This document shows positions 1 to 5,224 of a stretch of 5,295 bases of DNA, in pieces. A program made the translations under genes and the position numbers. Each line of letters opens with the position of its first letter. Position 1 is the first letter of the stretch. This DNA comes from Oscillospiraceae bacterium. Lineage in GTDB: Bacteria; Bacillota; Clostridia; Oscillospirales; Oscillospiraceae. The stretch is taken from the NCBI GenBank assembly GCA_017435245.1, contig JAFSFK010000117.1, forward strand, positions 1 through 5,295. Direction: 5' to 3'. The notes below the pieces were generated by a model, which did no database searches, was not told the origin of the DNA, and saw only the letters and a list, made by a program, of their open reading frames with translations.

Positions 1-4
1 AGCT

Positions 5-27
5 GTCAAAAATCTTTGATTTTTGAC
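5..27. repeat. AT-rich perfect hairpin at outer edge of left repeat
   Basis: Two perfect 10-base arms, GTCAAAAATC (5-14) and GATTTTTGAC (18-27), are separated by a 3-base TTT loop. The right arm runs into the outer edge of the 156-bp repeat: its last bases GAC are also the first bases shared with the inverted copy at the right end of the window. It may be the outer terminus of the repeat element or an independent hairpin belonging to a gene left of the window. It has no U-tract after the stem in either direction, so it is a poor terminator. Confidence 0.6.
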
Positions 28-95
28 TGAGGGATTTGCAGCAATCGGCATCAGTATACGATACTTTTCGGCGAATTCGTACAGTATCCCCCCGA

Positions 96-111
96 CCCGG
101 CTGTTGCCGGG
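96..111. repeat. Variable hairpin of the left repeat
   Basis: CCCGGC (96-101), loop TGTT, GCCGGG (106-111) form a perfect 6-bp stem. The right copy has a different stem sequence (CAGCGC/GCGCTG) of identical length, so the pairing is kept although the bases differ. Confidence 0.8.
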
Positions 112-114
112 CCA

Positions 115-135
115 CCCCCCTTTAGGCAAGGGGGG
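115..135. repeat. Conserved C6/G6 hairpin of the left repeat
   Basis: CCCCCCTT (115-122) and AAGGGGGG (128-135) pair perfectly over 8 bp around the loop TAGGC. The hairpin is identical in the right copy. A second C6 run at 88-93, also conserved, could compete for the same G6 run and give an alternative longer hairpin. No U-tract follows in either direction, so it is not a standard intrinsic terminator. Confidence 0.8.
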
Positions 136-199
136 CGTTGGTTTGTACGCCTAATCTTCTGCTCACTAAACCGGAATTTACAGCCCTGAGGGGCAGTAA

Positions 200-226
200 A
201 ATGGCGGTGGGATCTCCACCGCCATT
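200..226 (-). terminator. Probable intrinsic terminator of the hydrogenase gene
   Basis: Two perfect 11-base arms, AATGGCGGTGG (200-210) and CCACCGCCATT (216-226), flank a 5-base loop. On the minus strand the stem begins two bases after the hydrogenase TGA stop (231-229) and is followed by a short T run (ATTTTA, partly inside the stem). Stem strength and position fit a rho-independent terminator; the short U-tract makes it a moderate one. The stretch 181-196 just beyond could form a second, weaker hairpin with one mismatch. Confidence 0.65.
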
Positions 227-228
227 GC

Positions 229-1740
229 TCATTCTTCTTCCAGGCTCTTGCCCTGGTCTTTATAATCGCTGTCCAGGGGGCTTTCCCGATGGGCTTCATT
301 CTGGTATCTGCCAACCACCTTGGATGCCAGCTCCACAGGCAGCAATGTGCCCGCACCGGCCACACAGCCGCCGGGACAGGCCATACCCTCCAGAAGATAG
401 CCGTCATACTTCCCGGCCTTGGCCAGGGTCATCAGCTTTCGGCACTCCCGCAGTCCCTCTGCCCGGGCTGTCTTGACTTCCACCCCGGGATGAGTCTGAT
501 GGATGATATTCTCTACCGCACCCGCAACACCGCCGGATACCGCAAAGCCACGGCCTGCAGCCGTACCCTCATTGAGAACATCGCTGTCCTCCAGAGTCTC
601 AAAGTCGATCTCCTTTGCCTGGAACATACCCATGAGTTCCTCGAAGGTCAGGACAAAATCCACATCGGAGCGAATATCCTCCCGGATAGCCTCCAGCTTC
701 TTGGCGGCGCAGGGTCCCACGAAGACCACCTTACAGCCGGGATACTGCTTCTTCATCAGCCGGGCAGTAAACACCATGGGAGTCAGGGTCATGGAGATAT
801 TTTTAGACTGTGCCGGGAACAGCTTATGGACCATAGAATGCCAGGCCGGGCAGCAGGAGGTGGCCATAAAGGGCTGCTCCGCCGGAACCTTTTCCATAAA
901 GTCCTTGGCTTCCTCAATGGTACACATATCCGCACCCACTGCCACCTCAACGACCCGGACAAAGCCCAGCTGCTTCATAGCGGTGACGAACTTGCCGGGA
1001 GTGGAATGCTTGCCGAACTGGCCCACAAAAGCAGGAGCCACGATGGCGATGACCTTATCTCCCTTCAGAATGGACTGGATCACCTGGAAGATCTGGCCCT
1101 TATCCACGATGGCACCAAAGGGGCAGCTCACCAGACACTGACCGCAGGCTACGCACTTATCCTGATCGATGGAAGCTCTGCCGTGCTCATCAGAACCGAT
1201 GGCATCCATACCGCAGGCAGCGGCGCAGGGCCGCTCCAAATGCACAATGGCATTGTAGGGACAAGCCTTGGCGCACTTGCCACAACGGATGCACTTATCC
1301 AGATCGATATAAGACCGGTTGTTCCGGAAGGAAATGGCATCCTTGGGGCAGACCTTCTGGCAGGATGCGGCCAGACAGTTCTGACAGTAATTGCTGACCT
1401 TGTACTGGTCGGTAGGACAGGCGTGACAGGCATAGGGGATGATGTTGATCAGCGGCGGTTCATAGTACTGTTCTGCCACCGCTGCCGCATCCATACCCTC
1501 GGTCATCAATGTGCGGGTCTGGATGGGGCGGATGGACAGACCCATCGCCAAACGTACCCGTTCACCGGCAATGGCCCGCTCCAGAAACACGGATTCTCTG
1601 TGCAGGGGCTGGTCGCCGGGGACGATGATATAGGGCAAGTCCTCCGCATGGGAATAGTCACCGCCGGCATAGGCCATTCTGGCCACCTCGGTGAACACAT
1701 TTTTACGGATATCTGTGATCAAAGATGGGATTCCTCTCAT
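229..1740 (-). CDS. Monomeric [FeFe] hydrogenase, ferredoxin-like, probable group B
   Basis: This 503-residue cytoplasmic iron-sulfur enzyme is predicted to catalyse reversible proton reduction to H2, with ferredoxin as the likely electron partner. Residues 1-100 are a cysteine-free N-terminal region. A cysteine-rich segment follows (C105, C108, C119, C122, C127, C131), then two classic [4Fe-4S] motifs (C150/153/156/160-P and C196/199/202/206-P), with C172 and C176 between them. The catalytic H-cluster domain shows all three signatures: L1 TSCCPAW (294-300, with the proton-transfer C296 and cluster ligand C297), L2 GPCAAKKLE (342-350, C344) and L3 EGMACPGGCVAGAG (451-464, C455 and C459). L2 has Gly where the well-studied group A enzymes have Met. 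This, the GAG in place of GGG in L3 and the N-terminal region suggest the group B monomeric family. The start is set by AGGAGG at 1748-1753, 7 bases upstream. It stands alone in the window, with its own promoter and terminator; no hydEFG maturases or partner subunits are present. Hydrogenase identity is secure; subgroup and physiological direction are inferred. Confidence 0.95.
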   Translation of the reverse strand: MRGIPSLITDIRKNVFTEVARMAYAGGDYSHAEDLPYIIVPGDQPLHRESVFLERAIAGERVRLAMGLSIRPIQTRTLMTEGMDAAAVAEQYYEPPLINIIPYACHACPTDQYKVSNYCQNCLAASCQKVCPKDAISFRNNRSYIDLDKCIRCGKCAKACPYNAIVHLERPCAAACGMDAIGSDEHGRASIDQDKCVACGQCLVSCPFGAIVDKGQIFQVIQSILKGDKVIAIVAPAFVGQFGKHSTPGKFVTAMKQLGFVRVVEVAVGADMCTIEEAKDFMEKVPAEQPFMATSCCPAWHSMVHKLFPAQSKNISMTLTPMVFTARLMKKQYPGCKVVFVGPCAAKKLEAIREDIRSDVDFVLTFEELMGMFQAKEIDFETLEDSDVLNEGTAAGRGFAVSGGVAGAVENIIHQTHPGVEVKTARAEGLRECRKLMTLAKAGKYDGYLLEGMACPGGCVAGAGTLLPVELASKVVGRYQNEAHRESPLDSDYKDQGKSLEEE

Positions 1741-1747
1741 CTCGGTT

Positions 1748-1753
1748 CCTCCT
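1748..1753 (-). promoter_or_regulatory. Ribosome binding site of the hydrogenase gene
   Basis: The minus strand reads AGGAGG, a perfect anti-Shine-Dalgarno match, 7 bases before the ATG at 1740. This fixes the start codon. Confidence 0.85.
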
Positions 1754-1779
1754 GTTACATTGGCATATTCTTGTTTTTC

Positions 1780-1807
1780 ATTATACCAACATCAAAAAAA
1801 TAGTCAA
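1780..1807 (-). promoter_or_regulatory. Sigma-A type promoter of the hydrogenase gene
   Basis: On the minus strand, TTGACT (1807-1802) is followed after 16 bases by a perfect TATAAT (1785-1780). The base triplet before the -10 is TGG, giving an extended -10 (TGnTATAAT). Transcription would start near 1773, leaving a leader of about 33 bases with room for the ribosome binding site and little else, so no riboswitch is expected. Confidence 0.8.
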
Positions 1808-1846
1808 GTAATTCCGATATTTCCCCATTTTTCCGCAAAAATACAA

Positions 1847-1859
1847 TTCAGAGTCTGAA
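1847..1859. promoter_or_regulatory. 13-bp palindrome between the divergent promoters, possible operator
   Basis: TTCAGAGTCTGAA is a perfect inverted repeat (6-base arms, one central base). It ends 6 bases upstream of the glycan operon -35 box and lies about 40 bases upstream of the hydrogenase -35 box. The position suits an activator or repressor site serving one or both promoters. A 6-base arm can arise by chance in AT-rich DNA, so this is only suggestive. Confidence 0.35.
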
Positions 1860-1865
1860 AAAGGA

Positions 1866-1894
1866 TTGAAAATTTTCTATTTCTTTGCTATAAT
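1866..1894 (+). promoter_or_regulatory. Sigma-A type promoter of the glycan operon
   Basis: TTGAAA (1866-1871) is followed by a 17-base spacer and a perfect TATAAT (1889-1894), preceded by TGC to give an extended -10. Spacing and sequence are near the consensus. Transcription would start near 1901, leaving a leader of about 48 bases before the ATG at 1950. The -35 box coincides with a TTG that a gene caller may take as the start codon of the next gene; that start cannot be used on a transcript made from this promoter. Confidence 0.8.
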
Positions 1895-1934
1895 GTTTAT
1901 AACTATGCAATTTGCTGTTTTCAACAGATCATAT

Positions 1935-1940
1935 AGAGGA
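1935..1940 (+). promoter_or_regulatory. Ribosome binding site that fixes the start of the sugar-phosphate transferase
   Basis: AGAGGA lies 9 bases before the ATG at 1950 and is the only good purine-rich Shine-Dalgarno-like site upstream in this region. The alternative in-frame starts at 1866 (TTG), 1893 (ATG, inside the -10 box) and 1905 (ATG) have AT-rich sequence without a ribosome binding site in front of them. Confidence 0.75.
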
Positions 1941-1949
1941 TCAACTGCT

Positions 1950-3386
1950 ATGAAACAAAATACAAAAAAGAAAATTTCAAAATCAAAGAGTCTGCTGCAC
2001 ACTCTGGAATGTGCCATTGAGGTGATCGGTCTTACCCTTTTGTACCACGCCATCTGGCGCAGCGGCTACCCCGACGGATTGTTCCCCGCATTCTATTTCC
2101 GGGGCAGATACGTTCTGATGGGCGTGTATGCGATGCTGCTTATGTTCTTTGTGATGAATGCAGACGGCTTCTCCTTCGGTCAGCGCAAGCGTACCGATCT
2201 GGCACTGGGACAGGTCACCTCTCTGTTTCTGGTGAATTTTATCACCTACTTCCAGCTGTGTCTGATCGCCAACCAGATGATCTCTCCTTGGCCTATCATC
2301 ACATTGTTTGTCATCGACAGCGTCATTGCTCTGATCCTGGTGTTCCTCTATGCCGGTCTGCATCATGTGCTCTACGCTCCCCATAAAATGGTGATGATCT
2401 ACGGCAGCGAAAACGCAGTTTCCCTGAAGCTGAAAATGGACGCCCGCCGGGATAAGTACCGCATCGAAAAGCTCCTGTCTACCGAGCTTGGCTACGAGGC
2501 CCTCTGCCAGCAGATCGTAGACTATGACGCCGTGGTCATCAACGACATTCCGCCCAAGCTGCGCAACGACCTGCTGAAGTTCTGCTACGAGCAGCAATTG
2601 CGGGTTTATCTGGTGCCCAAGATCACCGATGTGATCATCCGGGGTGCCCGGGATGTGACCCTGTTCGATACCCCTCTGGTGCGGATCCTGAGCTGCGGTC
2701 CCACCTTGATGCAGCGGATCATTAAACGGGCAATGGATCTGGCGCTCAGTGCGCTGGCACTGGTGCTGACCTCTCCCGTACTGCTGGGTGTGGCAATCGC
2801 CATCAAGCTGGAGGACGGCGGTCCTGTGTTCTACAAGCAAAAGCGACTGACCCTGAACGATAAGGAATTCAATATTTTGAAATTCCGCAGTATGATCGTG
2901 GATGCGGAAAAGCTTACCGGTGAGGTCCTGGCAAACGAGAATGACCCCCGGATCACCAAGGTGGGTAAATTTATCCGTGCCACCCGGCTGGACGAGCTGC
3001 CCCAGATCATCAATATTTTCCTGGGTGATATGAGCATCGTCGGTCCCCGCCCGGAACGTAAGAGCTTCATTGACGAATTCTGTAAGGAAATGCCGGAATT
3101 CTCTTACCGCACCCGGGTCAAGGGCGGTCTGACCGGCTATGCGCAGGTCTACGGCAAATACAACACCACCCCCTATGACAAGCTGCGTTTTGATCTGATG
3201 TACATTGAAAACTACTCCATTCTGCTGGACCTGAAGCTGATGATCCTGACACTGCGGATCATCTTCAGTAAGGAGAGCACCGAGGGCATCGATATTGCTG
3301 AAAGAAACGAGCGGCGCAAGGAAGCGCTGCTGAAACAGCTGCAGCAGGATTCCTCTGAGGAATCCCCCTTTGTGGAAATGAAGTGA
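1950..3386 (+). CDS. Polyprenyl-phosphate sugar-1-phosphate transferase (WbaP-type initiating enzyme)
   Basis: This 478-residue membrane enzyme is predicted to start glycan assembly by moving a sugar 1-phosphate from a nucleotide sugar to undecaprenyl phosphate on the inner membrane face. After a lysine-rich N-terminus come about four hydrophobic segments (roughly residues 17-35, 54-70, 88-106 and 115-140). A soluble alpha/beta domain follows (about 145-245), then the bacterial sugar transferase domain (about 255-440). That domain starts with a membrane re-entrant helix broken at S275-P276. It carries KQKR (296-299), the KFRSM block (311-315), the catalytic Asp-Glu dyad D348-E349 in RLDELPQ, and MSIVGPRPER (361-370). 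Length and order match the large WbaP/CpsE-type enzymes. The tail after 440 is charged. The sugar (glucose, galactose or other) cannot be told from sequence. The frame is open 28 codons further upstream to a TTG at 1866, but that TTG is the promoter -35 box, so ATG 1950 is preferred. It is the first gene of a three-gene operon. Confidence 0.92.
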   Translation: MKQNTKKKISKSKSLLHTLECAIEVIGLTLLYHAIWRSGYPDGLFPAFYFRGRYVLMGVYAMLLMFFVMNADGFSFGQRKRTDLALGQVTSLFLVNFITYFQLCLIANQMISPWPIITLFVIDSVIALILVFLYAGLHHVLYAPHKMVMIYGSENAVSLKLKMDARRDKYRIEKLLSTELGYEALCQQIVDYDAVVINDIPPKLRNDLLKFCYEQQLRVYLVPKITDVIIRGARDVTLFDTPLVRILSCGPTLMQRIIKRAMDLALSALALVLTSPVLLGVAIAIKLEDGGPVFYKQKRLTLNDKEFNILKFRSMIVDAEKLTGEVLANENDPRITKVGKFIRATRLDELPQIINIFLGDMSIVGPRPERKSFIDEFCKEMPEFSYRTRVKGGLTGYAQVYGKYNTTPYDKLRFDLMYIENYSILLDLKLMILTLRIIFSKESTEGIDIAERNERRKEALLKQLQQDSSEESPFVEMK

Positions 3387-3396
3387 GGAAATTTGA

Positions 3397-4158
3397 ATGA
3401 CCGACTCTCTGGTATCCATAATCACCCCTTGCTACAACGGTGAAAAATACATCGCCCAGACCATCCGTTCTGTTCTGGAGCAGACCTATGAGAACTGGGA
3501 AATGCTCATCGTGGATGACGGTTCCTCCGACGGTTCTGCGGACATTATCCGCAGCTTTTCGGAGGCAGACCCCCGGATCCGGCTGCTGCAGCAGGAAAAT
3601 ACCGGCTCTGCCGCTGCCCGCAATGCCGGCATCCGTGCTGCCCGGGGACGTTATCTGGCACTGTTGGATGCCGATGACCTGTGGGAACCGGAGTTTTTAA
3701 GCCGGCAGCTGGAATTTATGGCCAGCCATAACGCTCTGTGTGTGTGCTGCGCCTACCGCTGCATCAACGAATCCGGCGAAGATGCCCACCCTCCTGTGGT
3801 CCCCAAGGAAGTGATCACCGCAAAGGATATGCTGGTGCGCAACCACATCGGCTGTCTTACCGGTCTGTACGATACCAGCCGCTACGGCAAGGTGTATCTG
3901 GACGAATCCCTGAAAAGCATCCGGGATGACTACGCATTCTGGCTGGCCATCATCCAAAAGGATGGCATCGCCTACGGCAATCCCCAGTGTCTTGCCCGTT
4001 ACCGGGTGCTGGAAACCTCCACCACCGGCAATAAACGAAAGCTCATCGCAAAGCAGTACGATTTTTATCGCAATTACCTAAAACTGAGCGTCCCCAAAAG
4101 CTTCCTCAATCTGATGCGTTGGGGCATTGCAGGACTAAAAAAATATAAGAGGCTTTGA
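3397..4158 (+). CDS. Family 2 glycosyltransferase, TuaG/WfgS-like
   Basis: This 253-residue GT-A fold enzyme probably adds the second sugar to the lipid-linked product of the upstream gene, on the cytoplasmic side of the membrane. The N-terminal core SIITPCYNGEKYI (7-19) leads to the nucleotide-binding VDDGSSDGS (39-47). The metal-binding DXD-type motif is DADD (91-94). The likely catalytic-base region is IRDDYAFWLAI (175-185, with D177 and D178), and RYRV (201-204) lies in the acceptor region. The DDYAFW and YRV blocks followed by a short basic C-terminus resemble the TuaG/WfgS group of about 250 residues, from memory. There are no membrane segments; the basic C-terminus (for example LKKYKRL, 247-253) may touch the membrane. 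The ribosome binding site GAGGAA (3385-3390) overlaps the previous stop codon and the gap is 10 bases, indicating co-transcription and coupling. Donor and acceptor sugars cannot be assigned. Confidence 0.93.
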   Translation: MTDSLVSIITPCYNGEKYIAQTIRSVLEQTYENWEMLIVDDGSSDGSADIIRSFSEADPRIRLLQQENTGSAAARNAGIRAARGRYLALLDADDLWEPEFLSRQLEFMASHNALCVCCAYRCINESGEDAHPPVVPKEVITAKDMLVRNHIGCLTGLYDTSRYGKVYLDESLKSIRDDYAFWLAIIQKDGIAYGNPQCLARYRVLETSTTGNKRKLIAKQYDFYRNYLKLSVPKSFLNLMRWGIAGLKKYKRL

Positions 4159-4159
4159 T

Positions 4160-5143
4160 ATGAAATTTTCCGTAATCGTCCCTGTCTACCGCACAGGGGA
4201 GTACCTGGACCAATGTGTTCGGTCCGTACTGAGCCAATCCTGCCGGGATCTGGAGCTGATCCTGGTGGATGACTGTTCCCCGGATCACTGCGGCAGACTA
4301 TGTGACGAGTACGCAGCCACAGACCCCCGGGTTCGGGTCATCCATAAACCGGTCAACGAAGGCTTGGGCTTTGCCCGCAACACCGGTCTGGAGGCCGCCC
4401 AGGGGGATTTTATTTTGTTTCTGGACTCGGACGACTGGCTCCGCTGCGAAGCGCTCAGCCGGTGTGACGCCCTGACAGATGCGGACATCCTGGTCTTTGG
4501 CACCAGCTTTGTTTACGAAAAAAACGGAAAGGAAGAGATACGCTGCCCGGAAGCCGTCACAGCGGATACCGAAAAAGAAAAGGCGGATGCTTTTGCGATG
4601 CTCACCCGGGCACGGATCTTCCAGTTTGCCTGGAACAAGCTCTACCGCAGGGAATTCTTACTGCAGTCCGGCGTTCTGTTTGAAAAAACACCGCTGATCG
4701 AGGACTTCCTCTTTAATATTGCCCTGCTTCCCAAAGCACAAAGCATTCGCTGTATATCCGACCCGCTGCATTTCTACCGCAAGCCTACCCACGAGACCCT
4801 GGCAAGCAAATACAGCCCGGAATTCTTTGCGCTGAGCAAGCGCAAGTATCTGCTGGAGGCCCAGCTTCTCACCGACGCCGGCGCACCGGAACACCTGCCG
4901 TTGGTATATGAAGGTTATCTCAAGCACCTGCTCTCTGCCGGCATCCGCAACACCGGACTTCCCCGGCAGGTACGGCGGCAGCAGATGTTGGAAATGCTGG
5001 ATGATCCCGTGACCTTGGCCGTTGTAAGACTGTATCCGCCACGAGGAACAGTTTTTCGCCTTCTGACCCGCTGGGTCCGGCTGCGGCGGACCGGACTGCT
5101 GCTTGCCCTGTGCCGAGCCCTGTCCATTTTTAAGCATATATAA
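4160..5143 (+). CDS. Family 2 glycosyltransferase with long C-terminal region
   Basis: This 327-residue enzyme is a second GT-A sugar transferase, likely adding the third residue of the glycan. It shows FSVIVPVYRTGEYLDQCVRS (3-22), LVDDCSPDHC (35-44), ARNTGLEAA (72-80) and the metal-binding DSDD (89-92). AWNKLYRREFL (157-167) and IEDFLFN (180-186) supply the usual acceptor-side and catalytic-base motifs, and HFYR is at 204-207. These blocks are typical of capsule and exopolysaccharide GT2 enzymes. Residues 295-327 are rich in Arg and Leu, ending in FKHI, and could form an amphipathic membrane-binding helix. The start is 1 base after the previous stop, with AGAGG (4148-4152) inside the upstream gene, so translation is probably coupled. 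The TAA stop (5141-5143) is the first three bases of the right-hand repeat, so the 3' end of the gene may have been reshaped when the repeat arrived. The sugar specificity is unknown. Confidence 0.93.
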   Translation: MKFSVIVPVYRTGEYLDQCVRSVLSQSCRDLELILVDDCSPDHCGRLCDEYAATDPRVRVIHKPVNEGLGFARNTGLEAAQGDFILFLDSDDWLRCEALSRCDALTDADILVFGTSFVYEKNGKEEIRCPEAVTADTEKEKADAFAMLTRARIFQFAWNKLYRREFLLQSGVLFEKTPLIEDFLFNIALLPKAQSIRCISDPLHFYRKPTHETLASKYSPEFFALSKRKYLLEAQLLTDAGAPEHLPLVYEGYLKHLLSAGIRNTGLPRQVRRQQMLEMLDDPVTLAVVRLYPPRGTVFRLLTRWVRLRRTGLLLALCRALSIFKHI

Positions 5144-5185
5144 ATTCCGGTTTGGCGAGCAGAAGGTTAGGCGTAGGATCCGAAG

Positions 5186-5206
5186 CCCCCCTTGCCTAAA
5201 GGGGGG
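5186..5206. repeat. Conserved C6/G6 hairpin of the right repeat
   Basis: CCCCCCTT (5186-5193), loop GCCTA, AAGGGGGG (5199-5206) form a perfect 8-bp stem, the exact reverse complement of the left-copy hairpin. It is the first strong hairpin reached about 43 bases after the operon stop codon. The bases after it are TGGCAG, with no U-tract. Confidence 0.8.
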
Positions 5207-5209
5207 TGG

Positions 5210-5224
5210 CAGCGCATAGCGCTG
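5210..5224. repeat. Variable hairpin of the right repeat
   Basis: CAGCGC (5210-5215), loop ATA, GCGCTG (5219-5224) form a perfect 6-bp stem. Relative to the left copy three of six base pairs differ, and each is changed on both sides of the stem. Confidence 0.8.

Larger units (their letters stand above)
25..180 (-). repeat. Left copy of ~156-bp structured repeat, downstream of the hydrogenase gene
   Basis: This stretch matches the reverse complement of 5141-5295 along its whole length. Aligned by hand there are about 25 mismatches and one 1-base gap, roughly 83% identity. The best conserved blocks are 74-94 (containing GTACAGTATCCCCCCG), 112-136 and the inner end CCGGAATTTA (171-180). It holds two adjacent hairpins at 96-111 and 115-135. 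Read in the direction of hydrogenase transcription it begins at 180, about 50 bases past the stop codon, and runs outward to 25. There is no credible coding region. The dispersed-repeat or MITE-like nature is inferred from having two diverged copies; GC-rich hairpin repeats between genes are common in Oscillospirales genomes, which I recall but have not checked. Confidence 0.9.

Noticed and set aside
115..135. The C6/G6 hairpins as standard intrinsic terminators
   Set aside because: The stems are strong but no U-tract follows in either copy or direction, and the hydrogenase already has a better terminator candidate at 200-226. A role in ending or protecting transcripts remains possible but is not shown.
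51..476. Short open frames on both strands across the left repeat and the hydrogenase 3' end (51-407 minus, 138-476 plus)
   Set aside because: They translate hairpin repeats and out-of-frame hydrogenase sequence, giving Trp/Arg- or Pro-rich products without a domain or a ribosome binding site.
289..1803. A 504-codon plus-strand open frame opposite the hydrogenase gene
   Set aside because: It is a shadow of codon bias on the other strand. The protein is rich in His, Gly and Leu with no recognisable domain, it has no ribosome binding site, and the opposite strand encodes a clear [FeFe] hydrogenase with all catalytic motifs.
1741..1949. A riboswitch or leader regulatory RNA in the divergent intergenic region
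   Set aside because: The predicted leaders are only about 33 and 48 bases long, with no recognisable aptamer or attenuator hairpin.
1983..3425. A 480-codon minus-strand open frame opposite the sugar-phosphate transferase
   Set aside because: The product is a low-complexity mix rich in Gln, His and Asp typical of antisense translation, with no domain and no start signals. The plus strand carries a conserved enzyme with catalytic motifs.
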